Of a stretch of 21,165 nucleotides of DNA, positions 14,493-21,165 are shown piece after piece. The translations under genes and the position numbers were made by a program. The stretch's first letter is position 1. Each line of letters opens with the position of its first letter. Under the pieces are notes generated by a model. The model was not told where the DNA came from, searched no databases, and worked only from the letters and a program-made list of their open reading frames with translations. Origin of the DNA: Flemingiibacterium sp045649205 (GTDB lineage: Bacteria > Bacillota > Clostridia > Oscillospirales > CAG-272). The stretch is taken from positions 1 through 21,165 of the forward strand of contig JAZRPJ010000193.1 of assembly GCA_045649205.1 (NCBI GenBank). Reading direction: 5' to 3'.

Positions 14493-16016
14493 TTGGCAAC
14501 AATCAGTGAACTTACAAGAAAAATAAAAATCACGGGGACGAATTTAAACAGCCTTGATACAGAGTGCGGAAGGCTGCGTACCGACTGCTTAAAATGCGAG
14601 AGAGGCGACACATTTATCGCCATAAAAGGCAGACAGCTTGACGGTCACGATTTTATCTCCACCGCCGTGTCCCATGGCGCAGGCTTTATCGTTTGCGAGC
14701 GGCTTTGCGATTATCTTCTCGCTCATCCCGAGATTCCCTACATCATGGTGGAAAACACCAGACTTGCCCTTTCCCATATGTGGAACGAGTACTGCGGACG
14801 CCCCTCTGACAGGCTTATTTTAGTGGCAGTTACGGGAACAAACGGAAAGACCTCCACTACATACTTCCTTCGCCGTATTTTCAGTGAGGCGGGATATGTA
14901 ACGGGAGTTATCGGCACGGTTAAATGTCATATCGGCGAGCGATGCGAGGTTTTATCCGACAGCGAAGAATCTTCGGTAAATTCCATGACCACCCCTGAGC
15001 CGGAAAAGCTATACCCCATGCTTAAAAAAATGGCTGATGAAGGAGTAGAGATCGTCTTCATGGAGGCATCCTCTCACGCCATGGCACAGTATAGGCTTGA
15101 GCCTTTACGGTTCACTGTAGGGATTTTCACGGGACTTACCCATGAACATCTTGACTACCACGGTACTATGGAGGAGTATTACCTTGCCAAGCGCAGACTT
15201 TTCTCCCTCTGCGGAGTTGCGCTGATAAACGCTGACAGCCCCTATGCCGCAAGGCTTGCAAATGAGATCCCCATTCCCTCTGTGCGGTATTCCATGACCA
15301 AAGCCGGAAATGGGGTCACATATTTCGCCGCAGAGCAGGACTTCGATAATATTGATGGAATATCTTACCTATTCGGCGACAAGAATGAATATACAAGGAT
15401 AAGCTGCCCCGTGTATGGGCGGTTTATGGCGGAGAATACCTTGGCGGCGGCAAGCTGCGCCAGACTTTTTGCCATAAAGGTACCAATAATTGCAAGGGCA
15501 CTTGCTTCATCCCCACAAGTGCCCGGAAGAATGGAGCGGCTCAATATCGGCGAGGATATGGATTTTTCGGTATTCCTTGACTACGCTCACACTCCCGATG
15601 CTCTTGAGGGTGTTATCAAAACACTGTGTACCGCAAAAAAAACGGACGGCAGACTTGTGGTTATGTTCGGATGCGGCGGCAACAGGGACCGTACCAAACG
15701 GCCGCTGATGGGAAGAATTGCCACGACCCTTGCTGATCTTACGGTGATCACCGGAGATAACTGCCGTAAAGAAAATCCGCGCGCTATAATCTACGATATT
15801 CTGCACGGAATTTCCGATGGCGCGAAATGTAAAGTGATTGAAAAACGGGAAAATGCTATAAAGTGGGTCATAGCCAATCACCGACCGGGGGACATTATCC
15901 TCCTTGCCGGAAAGGGTCACGAGGACTATGAGATCGACGGGAACGGTAAGCATCCCTTCTCGGAAAGAGATATTGTCATGTCCGCTGTAGATAAGCTTCG
16001 GGGCGGAATAGAGTAA
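14493..16016 (+). CDS. murE: UDP-MurNAc-tripeptide synthetase MurE
   Basis: MurE is the cytosolic Mur ligase adding the third stem amino acid to UDP-MurNAc-L-Ala-D-Glu with ATP. From TTG 14493 the product is 507 residues beginning MATISELTRKI. It has the three Mur ligase domains. The N-terminal UDP-binding part includes GDTFIAIKGRQLDGHDF. The central ATPase has VTGTNGKTSTTYF (P-loop at 114-120), MEASSHAM and THEHLDYHGT, with the likely carbamoylated lysine in LAKRRLF at 233. The C-terminal domain has GKGHEDYE and PFSERD. The third-residue selector reads DNCR (422-425) in place of DNPR. The retained arginine predicts meso-diaminopimelate as substrate; the cysteine is the odd part. A longer form from GTG 14484 is unlikely because the ribosome site overlaps it. 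Confidence 0.94.
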   Translation: MATISELTRKIKITGTNLNSLDTECGRLRTDCLKCERGDTFIAIKGRQLDGHDFISTAVSHGAGFIVCERLCDYLLAHPEIPYIMVENTRLALSHMWNEYCGRPSDRLILVAVTGTNGKTSTTYFLRRIFSEAGYVTGVIGTVKCHIGERCEVLSDSEESSVNSMTTPEPEKLYPMLKKMADEGVEIVFMEASSHAMAQYRLEPLRFTVGIFTGLTHEHLDYHGTMEEYYLAKRRLFSLCGVALINADSPYAARLANEIPIPSVRYSMTKAGNGVTYFAAEQDFDNIDGISYLFGDKNEYTRISCPVYGRFMAENTLAAASCARLFAIKVPIIARALASSPQVPGRMERLNIGEDMDFSVFLDYAHTPDALEGVIKTLCTAKKTDGRLVVMFGCGGNRDRTKRPLMGRIATTLADLTVITGDNCRKENPRAIIYDILHGISDGAKCKVIEKRENAIKWVIANHRPGDIILLAGKGHEDYEIDGNGKHPFSERDIVMSAVDKLRGGIE

Positions 16017-16043
16017 AACACATTAAGAAAGGACCGGTACAAA

Positions 16044-17474
16044 ATGGGCATTAAGTACAAAGAGGCGGTTTTCAATACGAAAGAAATAGCGGCAATTCTC
16101 GGACTTGGCACCGAGTCATGCTTTGATATAACATCTATAGTCACCGACTCCCGTGAAGCGGAATCGGGTGGACTTTTTATCGCCATAAAGGGTGAGCGTT
16201 TTGACGGTCACGACTATATCGAGCAGGCGCTTAAACGCGGTGCGGCGGCTGTTATTGCCGAGCGTATACCGGAAGGACTTTCCGAGGATTTGGCGGAAAG
16301 GATTTTCGTTACAGAAAACTCCGTTGAAGCTTTTGGCAAGGTGGCGAAAGCCTACAAGGACAGAATCCATCCGAAAACAATTGCAGTTACCGGAAGTGTG
16401 GGCAAAACCACCACAAAGGAATTTGTCTATGCCGTGGCAAATGCAAAGTATTCCACCCATAAAACCTCCGGCAACTTCAATAACGAGATCGGTCTGCCCC
16501 TTTCCATCCTGGATATGCCCAAAACCACCCAGACCTGTGTTTTGGAGCTTGGCATGAGCGGTGCCGGCGAGATATCCCGTATGACGAAAATCGCCACGCC
16601 GGACATTGCCATCATTACAAACATAGGAAATTCACACATAGAAAATCTCGGCTCAAGGGAGAATATCTGCAAGGCAAAGCTTGAGATAATCGAAGGGCTT
16701 CCCGAGAACGGTACGGTCATCCTCAACGCCGATGAGCCTATGCTCTTTGCGCAGAAGGGGAAGATAGATAAAAATATAATCTTCGTTTCCCTGCAGAATC
16801 CCCTGGCAGATTACCGCGCTCTCAACATTCGTGAATATGACGACGGCACGGAGTTTGACCTTGTTGCTATCAACCGTGTGGTGACAAATATAAGAATCCC
16901 TACCATCGGCAGACATAATGTTTATGATGCAACCTATGCCTTCGCGGTAGGCGTTCTCCTCGGTATGAGCGACCGGGAAATCGAGCTTGGACTCATGTCC
17001 TTCAAAAATACCGGTATGCGGCAGAATATTTACGAGTACGGCGGCGTTACCGTCATTGAGGACTGTTACAACGCAGGTCCCGAATCCATGAAGGCGGCGG
17101 TTGAGGTTTTAGCCGGACTTGGAGAGAAGAACGGCTTGAAAACCGTAGCTGTCCTCGGTGATATGCGTGAGCTTGGGGACTATTCAAAGCAGCTTCATAT
17201 GGAAGTGGGTACACTTATCGCATCAAAGCATATATCCCACCTTGTAACCTACGGTAAAGAGGCGGAGAACATTGCTCTCGGAGCGATAAATCACGCTTTA
17301 AGCCCGGAAAATATCAGCATCAACAGCGGTGACGATCCTGCATCCACCGCAAAAAACGTATATGAGCTTTCCGCAGGAGGGGCTGTACTGCTTTTCAAAG
17401 CCAGTCGTGCGGTGAAGCTTGAATGTGTGATCGAGGAGCTGAAGCGGCTTATTGACGCCGGAAAAAACAATTGA
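16044..17474 (+). CDS. murF: UDP-MurNAc-tripeptide--D-Ala-D-Ala ligase MurF
   Basis: MurF adds the D-Ala-D-Ala dipeptide to the UDP-MurNAc-tripeptide, the last cytosolic precursor step. The 476-residue protein is a complete Mur ligase. The N-terminal domain includes VTDSREAESGGLFIAIKGERFDG, cut into 33-40 and 41-55. The ATP loop is TGSVGKTTTKE (116-126), followed by the MurF-specific NFNNEIGLP (144-152), LELGMSGAGEI (168-178) and NIGNSHIENLGSRENICKAK, the latter split across 193-212. C-terminal DCYNAGPESM (340-349) is the usual DxYNANPxSM motif with glycine for asparagine at 345. It starts 27 bases after murE with AAAGGA upstream and ends 16 bases before mraY. MurE and MurF share the SGxLFIAIKG-like N-terminal pattern as expected for related ligases. 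Confidence 0.96.
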   Translation: MGIKYKEAVFNTKEIAAILGLGTESCFDITSIVTDSREAESGGLFIAIKGERFDGHDYIEQALKRGAAAVIAERIPEGLSEDLAERIFVTENSVEAFGKVAKAYKDRIHPKTIAVTGSVGKTTTKEFVYAVANAKYSTHKTSGNFNNEIGLPLSILDMPKTTQTCVLELGMSGAGEISRMTKIATPDIAIITNIGNSHIENLGSRENICKAKLEIIEGLPENGTVILNADEPMLFAQKGKIDKNIIFVSLQNPLADYRALNIREYDDGTEFDLVAINRVVTNIRIPTIGRHNVYDATYAFAVGVLLGMSDREIELGLMSFKNTGMRQNIYEYGGVTVIEDCYNAGPESMKAAVEVLAGLGEKNGLKTVAVLGDMRELGDYSKQLHMEVGTLIASKHISHLVTYGKEAENIALGAINHALSPENISINSGDDPASTAKNVYELSAGGAVLLFKASRAVKLECVIEELKRLIDAGKNN

Positions 17475-17490
17475 CAGAAGGAGCTTATCT

Positions 17491-18468
17491 ATGATAGAAT
17501 ATTTTATCTTGGCGCTTGCCGCATCCTTTATCCTCAGCGCTCTTTTTACAAGATTTCTGATTCCAAAGCTTAAAAGCATGAAGATGGGACAGAAAATTCT
17601 TGACATCGGTCCCCGGTGGCACAAGAGCAAGGAAGGGACTCCCACAATGGGCGGTATCGGATTTATTATAGCTTCGCTGATCGTGGGGGGCGCGGCGGCG
17701 GCTATTATGGCTTTTACAAAAGCCGAGGGTATCTCCAAATTACTTGCGGTCATCCTCTTCGCCTTGGCAAACGGTGCTATCGGCGTGGTTGACGATATGA
17801 CCAAATTCAAAAACCACCGGAACGAGGGTCTTACCCCGACACAGAAATATTTACTCCAATTGATCAGCGCGGGGCTTTTCCTCGCCGCTCTGAAGCTCAC
17901 CGGAAACGTCACCACCGAATTGGCGATTCCCTTTGCCGGAGTTTCTCTTGATCTTGGCATATTCTATTACGTTATATCTATTCTCCTCATTACGGGAATT
18001 GTCAACAGTGTGAACCTTACCGACGGCATCGACGGTCTTGCCAGCAGTGTTACCATGGCTGTGGGAGCATTTTTTGCAGTTGCCGCCTTTACTCTCGGCT
18101 CACTGCCCACCGCATTTATTTCGGCGATCATGATAGGCTCATGCCTCGGATTTCTCGTTTACAATTTCTATCCGGCAAAGGTTTTCATGGGCGATACCGG
18201 CTCTCTTTTCCTTGGCGGTCTTGCCGTGGGCGCGGCGTATGCCATCGGAAATCCGCTGATTATCGTCATTGTCGGAATCATTTACATAGCGGAAGCGGCA
18301 TCTGTCATCATTCAGGTTGGCGTTTACAAGATGACAAAAAAGCGCGTTTTCAAAATGGCACCCATACATCATCACTTTGAAAAATGCGGATGGTCCGAGC
18401 TTAAGGTCGTGGGAGTTTTCTCGCTAACGACCGTGATCTTCGGAGTTATAGCCTACTTTGGAATATAG
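17491..18468 (+). CDS. mraY: Phospho-MurNAc-pentapeptide transferase MraY
   Basis: MraY transfers phospho-MurNAc-pentapeptide from UDP to undecaprenyl phosphate, making lipid I in the cytoplasmic membrane. The 325-residue product is hydrophobic, consistent with ten membrane helices. It carries the catalytic and substrate motifs in order: GTPTMGG (49-55), GVVDDM with D101/D102, NEGLTPTQK (111-119), NLTDGIDGLA (175-184), MGDTGSLFLGG (233-243) with D235, and the C-terminal PIHHHFEK (291-298). The ATG at 17491 was chosen because AAGGAG (17478-17483) sits seven bases upstream and the residues then match the family start. The open frame continues back to 17452 inside murF, but that part is not MraY-like. 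In most relatives murD follows; here ftsW does. Confidence 0.97.
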   Translation: MIEYFILALAASFILSALFTRFLIPKLKSMKMGQKILDIGPRWHKSKEGTPTMGGIGFIIASLIVGGAAAAIMAFTKAEGISKLLAVILFALANGAIGVVDDMTKFKNHRNEGLTPTQKYLLQLISAGLFLAALKLTGNVTTELAIPFAGVSLDLGIFYYVISILLITGIVNSVNLTDGIDGLASSVTMAVGAFFAVAAFTLGSLPTAFISAIMIGSCLGFLVYNFYPAKVFMGDTGSLFLGGLAVGAAYAIGNPLIIVIVGIIYIAEAASVIIQVGVYKMTKKRVFKMAPIHHHFEKCGWSELKVVGVFSLTTVIFGVIAYFGI

Positions 18469-18504
18469 TTTTAAAGCGAAGAAAAAGAAAGGAGGACAAA
18501 CGAT

Positions 18505-19881
18505 TTGCAGAATAACAACGGAAATTTCAGACGGGATAGCGGAAGCAGGCAGCGTACCACTCCCCGCCCGCAGCAAAACAGACAGACATCCGGCACACAG
18601 CCGCACCGTGCGCCTATCGTAAATGACCGTCAGCCCCAAAGAACACCGGTGCCGGTGAAAAATGTACCTGCTGCTCCTACCGAAAGTAAGATAAGAGAAA
18701 CCGCAAGATGGCTTAAGAAGACATTTACTGTAGATAAAGCTGTAATAGAAAAGCGTGATATTATCAGAGAAAAGGGCAGTGTAGACTATGTATTTCTGAT
18801 CATTGTTCTGCTGCTCCTCGCTTTCGGTACAGTCATGGTTTACTCAGCAAGCTATGCATATTCCAAAAATATGTATGATGACAGCTACTACATAATTTTC
18901 CGTCAGTTCATCTTTATTTCCGTGGGATTTATCGGCATGGCGGTAGCCCAGTTCATGCCTCCGGAATTTTACAAAAAAATTTCCATATGGTATTATGTCG
19001 GCTGCTTTGTGGCACTTTGTGCAGTTCCGATCATAGGTGAAAGCCACGGCGGTGCAAAACGCTGGATCAACATAGGAATTACCGAAATTCAGCCCTCCGA
19101 GTTTATGAAGCTTGGCCTTGTAATGCTCCTCGCCTGGTATTTTGACAGATACTATGAGCGAATCAGCGATCATTCCAATCTGTCACGAAGCTCCTTCTTC
19201 GGGGTAGTTACTCCCCTTTTTATCACGGGTGTTACCTGCTTCCTTGTAATTATCGAAAAGCATCTTTCGGGTACTATCATCATGGCGCTTATCGGCGTTA
19301 TCATAATTTTCGCCAGCGGTGCGCCCCTTCGCCTGTTATTTGCTCTCGGCGGCATCGGCGGCGTGGGACTTGTAATTTTCAGTCTTGTCACCGACTACAC
19401 AAAACGTCGAATTGATATCTGGTTTCATCCCGAAAATGACCCGCTTGACGGCGGTTATCAGACTCTCCAAGGACTTTATGCCATAGGCTCGGGCGGTATC
19501 TTCGGCACGGGTCTTGGCAACGGTACCCAAAAGCACGGATTCGTGTCACAGCCTCAGAACGACTTCATTTTCACCATCGTCTGCGAGGAACTTGGATTTA
19601 TCGGTGCGCTTGCCGTGGTAATTCTTTTTATGATCTTCGTATGGCGAGGAATTATCATCGCCATGAGAGCACCTGATGTGTATTCATCACTGCTTGTTAT
19701 GGGTATCGTAGGTAAGGTGGCACTTCAGAGTCTTCTCAACATAGCCGTTGTAACAAACTCTATACCAAACACGGGAATTTCGCTACCCTTCTTCTCCTAC
19801 GGCGGCTCATCACTGGTCGTTTTGATGGCGGAGATGGGAATAGTCCTATCGGTATCCAGGTACTCAAGGCAAGAGCGATAG
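18505..19881 (+). CDS. ftsW: Septal peptidoglycan glycosyltransferase FtsW/SpoVE (SEDS family)
   Basis: SEDS proteins polymerise lipid II glycan strands together with a class B PBP; the PBP gene is four genes upstream. The 458-residue protein has about ten membrane helices from residue 93. Motifs include GAKRWINIG (183-191), QPSEFMKLG (196-204), the PQNDFIFTIVCEELGFIG segment (350-367) holding the likely catalytic D353, and NTGISLPFFSYGGSS (422-436). The first 92 residues are an added cytoplasmic region, rich in Gln, Arg, Pro and Asn to about residue 58 and then charged and helical (ESKIRETARWLKK). FtsW and SpoVE are usually near 370-400 residues without this tail. The TTG start has GGAGG (18491-18495) nine bases upstream. 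Division FtsW and sporulation SpoVE cannot be told apart by sequence alone. Confidence 0.93.
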   Translation: MQNNNGNFRRDSGSRQRTTPRPQQNRQTSGTQPHRAPIVNDRQPQRTPVPVKNVPAAPTESKIRETARWLKKTFTVDKAVIEKRDIIREKGSVDYVFLIIVLLLLAFGTVMVYSASYAYSKNMYDDSYYIIFRQFIFISVGFIGMAVAQFMPPEFYKKISIWYYVGCFVALCAVPIIGESHGGAKRWINIGITEIQPSEFMKLGLVMLLAWYFDRYYERISDHSNLSRSSFFGVVTPLFITGVTCFLVIIEKHLSGTIIMALIGVIIIFASGAPLRLLFALGGIGGVGLVIFSLVTDYTKRRIDIWFHPENDPLDGGYQTLQGLYAIGSGGIFGTGLGNGTQKHGFVSQPQNDFIFTIVCEELGFIGALAVVILFMIFVWRGIIIAMRAPDVYSSLLVMGIVGKVALQSLLNIAVVTNSIPNTGISLPFFSYGGSSLVVLMAEMGIVLSVSRYSRQER

Positions 19882-19905
19882 CAAATAAGGAAAGGACTTA
19901 CGGCT

Positions 19906-21024
19906 TTGAAAGTATTAATGACCGGCGGCGGTACGGGAGGTCATGTCAATCCCGCTATTGCCATTGCCAATAACATAAAAGAAAATCACCCCACGGCGGA
20001 AATCGAATTTGTGGGCACTTCGAGGGGTATCGAGAATAGGCTTGTGCCAAAGGAGGGCTACAAGCTTCACCATGTGGAGGTGCAGGGCTTTAAGCGAAAG
20101 CTTACCCCGTACAATATAAAATCCGCGTGGCTTGCCTTCACCTCGCCCATGAAGGCGAAAAAATTATTAAAGGAATTTAAGCCCGACCTTGTAATCGGTA
20201 CCGGCGGATATGTTTGTTGGCCCCTTTTAAAGGCGGCGGCATCCATGGGTATTCCTACGGCGATTCACGAATCCAACGCCATTCCCGGAGTTGCGGTGCG
20301 GATGCTTGCAAAATATGTGGACCGGATCTATGTCAACTTTGATGCTACTGCCGATGCTCTCGGCGAGGTGTACCGCGAAAAGGTGGTAAAGGTAGGGAAT
20401 CCCATCAAGGCGGAATTTTCCTCCCTTGACTATGACAAGGCAAGGGAAGCTCTCGGTATTACGGGAAAATACGAAAGCTTTCTTCTCTCCTACGGCGGAA
20501 GCATGGGAGCGGAGAAGGTAAACGACGAGATGCTTGATTTCATGCGTGACTATTCAAAGGCTCATCCGGAGCTGCTTCACATCCACGGAACCGGTGCTAT
20601 TGAGTACGAGGCAGCCATGGCAAAGGCGAAGGAATACGGGCTTCTTGAGCGCGAAAATCTGCGTATACAAGAGTACATCTACGATATGCCGACACTTATG
20701 GCGGCGGCGGATGTGGTGGTCAGCAGGGCCGGGGCAATGACTCTTTCCGAGCTTGCCGCACTTAAGAAATGCTGTATTCTGATTCCGTCCCCCCATGTGG
20801 CAGACAATCATCAGTATAAAAACGCCAAGGTTCTTGCGGATGCCGGCGCGGCGATTCTTTTCGAAGAGAAGGAGCTTGTTCCCGGAGTTATGTACAAATC
20901 TCTGTCCGGACTTGTTTCAAGCAAAGCTGAACAGCAGAAAATGTCTGAAAGCATAAAGGAATTCGCCCTACCCGATGCAAACAAGAGCATATATCTTGAT
21001 CTTATGAAGCTTATGAGATCATGA
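19906..21024 (+). CDS. murG: Lipid I GlcNAc transferase MurG
   Basis: MurG is a peripheral membrane GT-B enzyme adding GlcNAc from UDP-GlcNAc to lipid I to give lipid II. The 372-residue protein shows the family signature in order: GGGTGGHVNPA (7-17), GTSRGIENRLVP (37-48), VIGTGGYVCWP (96-106, usually GGYVSGP), IHESNAIPG (120-128), LSYGGSMGAEKVN (194-206), IQEYIYDMPTLMAAADV (254-270), SRAGAMTLSELAAL (273-286) with E282, and DNHQYKNA (300-307). The TTG start at 19906 is supported by AAAGGA at 19891-19896, nine bases upstream, and by the N-terminus fitting the family exactly. It is the last gene of the cluster in this window and is followed 20 bases later by a strong terminator, so murB, ftsQ and ftsZ are not part of this transcript. 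Confidence 0.97.
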   Translation: MKVLMTGGGTGGHVNPAIAIANNIKENHPTAEIEFVGTSRGIENRLVPKEGYKLHHVEVQGFKRKLTPYNIKSAWLAFTSPMKAKKLLKEFKPDLVIGTGGYVCWPLLKAAASMGIPTAIHESNAIPGVAVRMLAKYVDRIYVNFDATADALGEVYREKVVKVGNPIKAEFSSLDYDKAREALGITGKYESFLLSYGGSMGAEKVNDEMLDFMRDYSKAHPELLHIHGTGAIEYEAAMAKAKEYGLLERENLRIQEYIYDMPTLMAAADVVVSRAGAMTLSELAALKKCCILIPSPHVADNHQYKNAKVLADAGAAILFEEKELVPGVMYKSLSGLVSSKAEQQKMSESIKEFALPDANKSIYLDLMKLMRS

Positions 21025-21044
21025 CCCCTTTTTGGCATATAAAC

Positions 21045-21081
21045 AACGGCACTTCATGATTGAAGTGCCGTTTCCTTTATT
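21045..21081 (+). terminator. Terminator after murG
   Basis: AACGGCACTTCA (21045-21056) and TGAAGTGCCGTT (21061-21072) form a perfect 12-bp stem with a TGAT loop, followed by TTTCCTTTATT. The hairpin also lies just past the end of the convergent gene on the other strand and may serve both directions, although the T-run on the other side is weaker. Confidence 0.88.
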
Positions 21082-21086
21082 AAATT

Positions 21087-21165
21087 TTAGAATGGGAAAA
21101 GCTGTGCTTTTAATTCATCGGTAAGAGGCTCGCCGTATTCGCTGACCTCATAGGCTTCGGCGTAG
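21087..21165 (-). CDS. C-terminal end of an unidentified convergent gene (partial)
   Basis: Reading the minus strand, an open frame enters from the right edge and ends with TAA at 21087-21089. The visible 26 codons give a tail containing YAEAYEVSEYGE and PLTDELKAQLFPF. The frame is in phase across the whole edge and the stop lies next to the shared terminator, as expected for a real convergent gene. I do not recognise the family; the fragment is acidic and contains no membrane segment. It is too short to assign a role. Confidence 0.55.
   Translation of the reverse strand, partial: YAEAYEVSEYGEPLTDELKAQLFPF

Noticed and set aside
13829..14623. 264-codon minus-strand open frame across the PBP-murE junction
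   Set aside because: It would span two well-supported + strand genes and a spacer; no ribosome site or recognisable domain.
17452..17490. 13-codon upstream extension of MraY from a TTG inside murF
   Set aside because: ATG 17491 has a well-spaced AAGGAG and matches the family start.
1..21165. A mobile element, defence system, CRISPR array or biosynthetic cluster
   Set aside because: No transposase, integrase, repeat array, attachment site or such gene family is visible; gene content is core housekeeping on one strand.

Overview
The window reads as a chromosomal housekeeping segment from a Gram-positive Clostridia-type bacterium (Oscillospirales/Ruminococcaceae-like is my best guess, from protein flavour only). 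Support for this: strong AGGAGG-type ribosome binding sites, frequent TTG/GTG starts, an HPr carrying both the PTS histidine and the regulatory serine typical of Firmicutes, a division PBP with two PASTA domains, and a MurE with a DAP-type binding arginine. All genes run on the + strand except a gene fragment at the extreme right edge. I see no tRNA, rRNA, CRISPR array, insertion sequence, prophage or toxin gene.

Region 1 (34-5976) looks like one transcription unit. A strong sigma-A promoter sits directly before rimM, followed by rimM, trmD, murJ, an O-antigen ligase/polymerase-family membrane protein and two tandem DUF4330-type single-pass membrane proteins. Several genes overlap or nearly touch, and the unit ends in a strong intrinsic terminator. 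It joins ribosome/tRNA maturation to lipid II flipping and to a putative surface-glycan module. The last three genes are the least characterised part of the window.

Region 2 (5977-6552) is a single-gene unit: a promoter, a roughly 140-nt leader with two hairpins, ptsH-like HPr, and a terminator. Region 3 (6581-9556) holds uvrC, rsmD and coaD.

Region 4 (9668-21081) is a division and cell wall (dcw) cluster: promoter plus three phased MraZ boxes, mraZ, rsmH, an ftsL-like gene with a long cytoplasmic extension, a SpoVD/FtsI-type PBP, murE, murF, mraY, ftsW/spoVE and murG, closed by a perfect 12-bp hairpin terminator. Together these make the UDP-MurNAc-pentapeptide, load it on lipid (MraY), complete lipid II (MurG) and polymerise and crosslink it at the septum (FtsW + PBP, scaffolded by FtsL), while MurJ from region 1 flips lipid II. 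murD, usually between mraY and ftsW, is absent. A convergent gene ends at 21087.

I do not see a clearly new system. The strongest leads are the murJ-ligase-DUF4330-DUF4330 block, the extended N-termini of FtsL and FtsW in the same operon, the missing murD, and the structured HPr leader.
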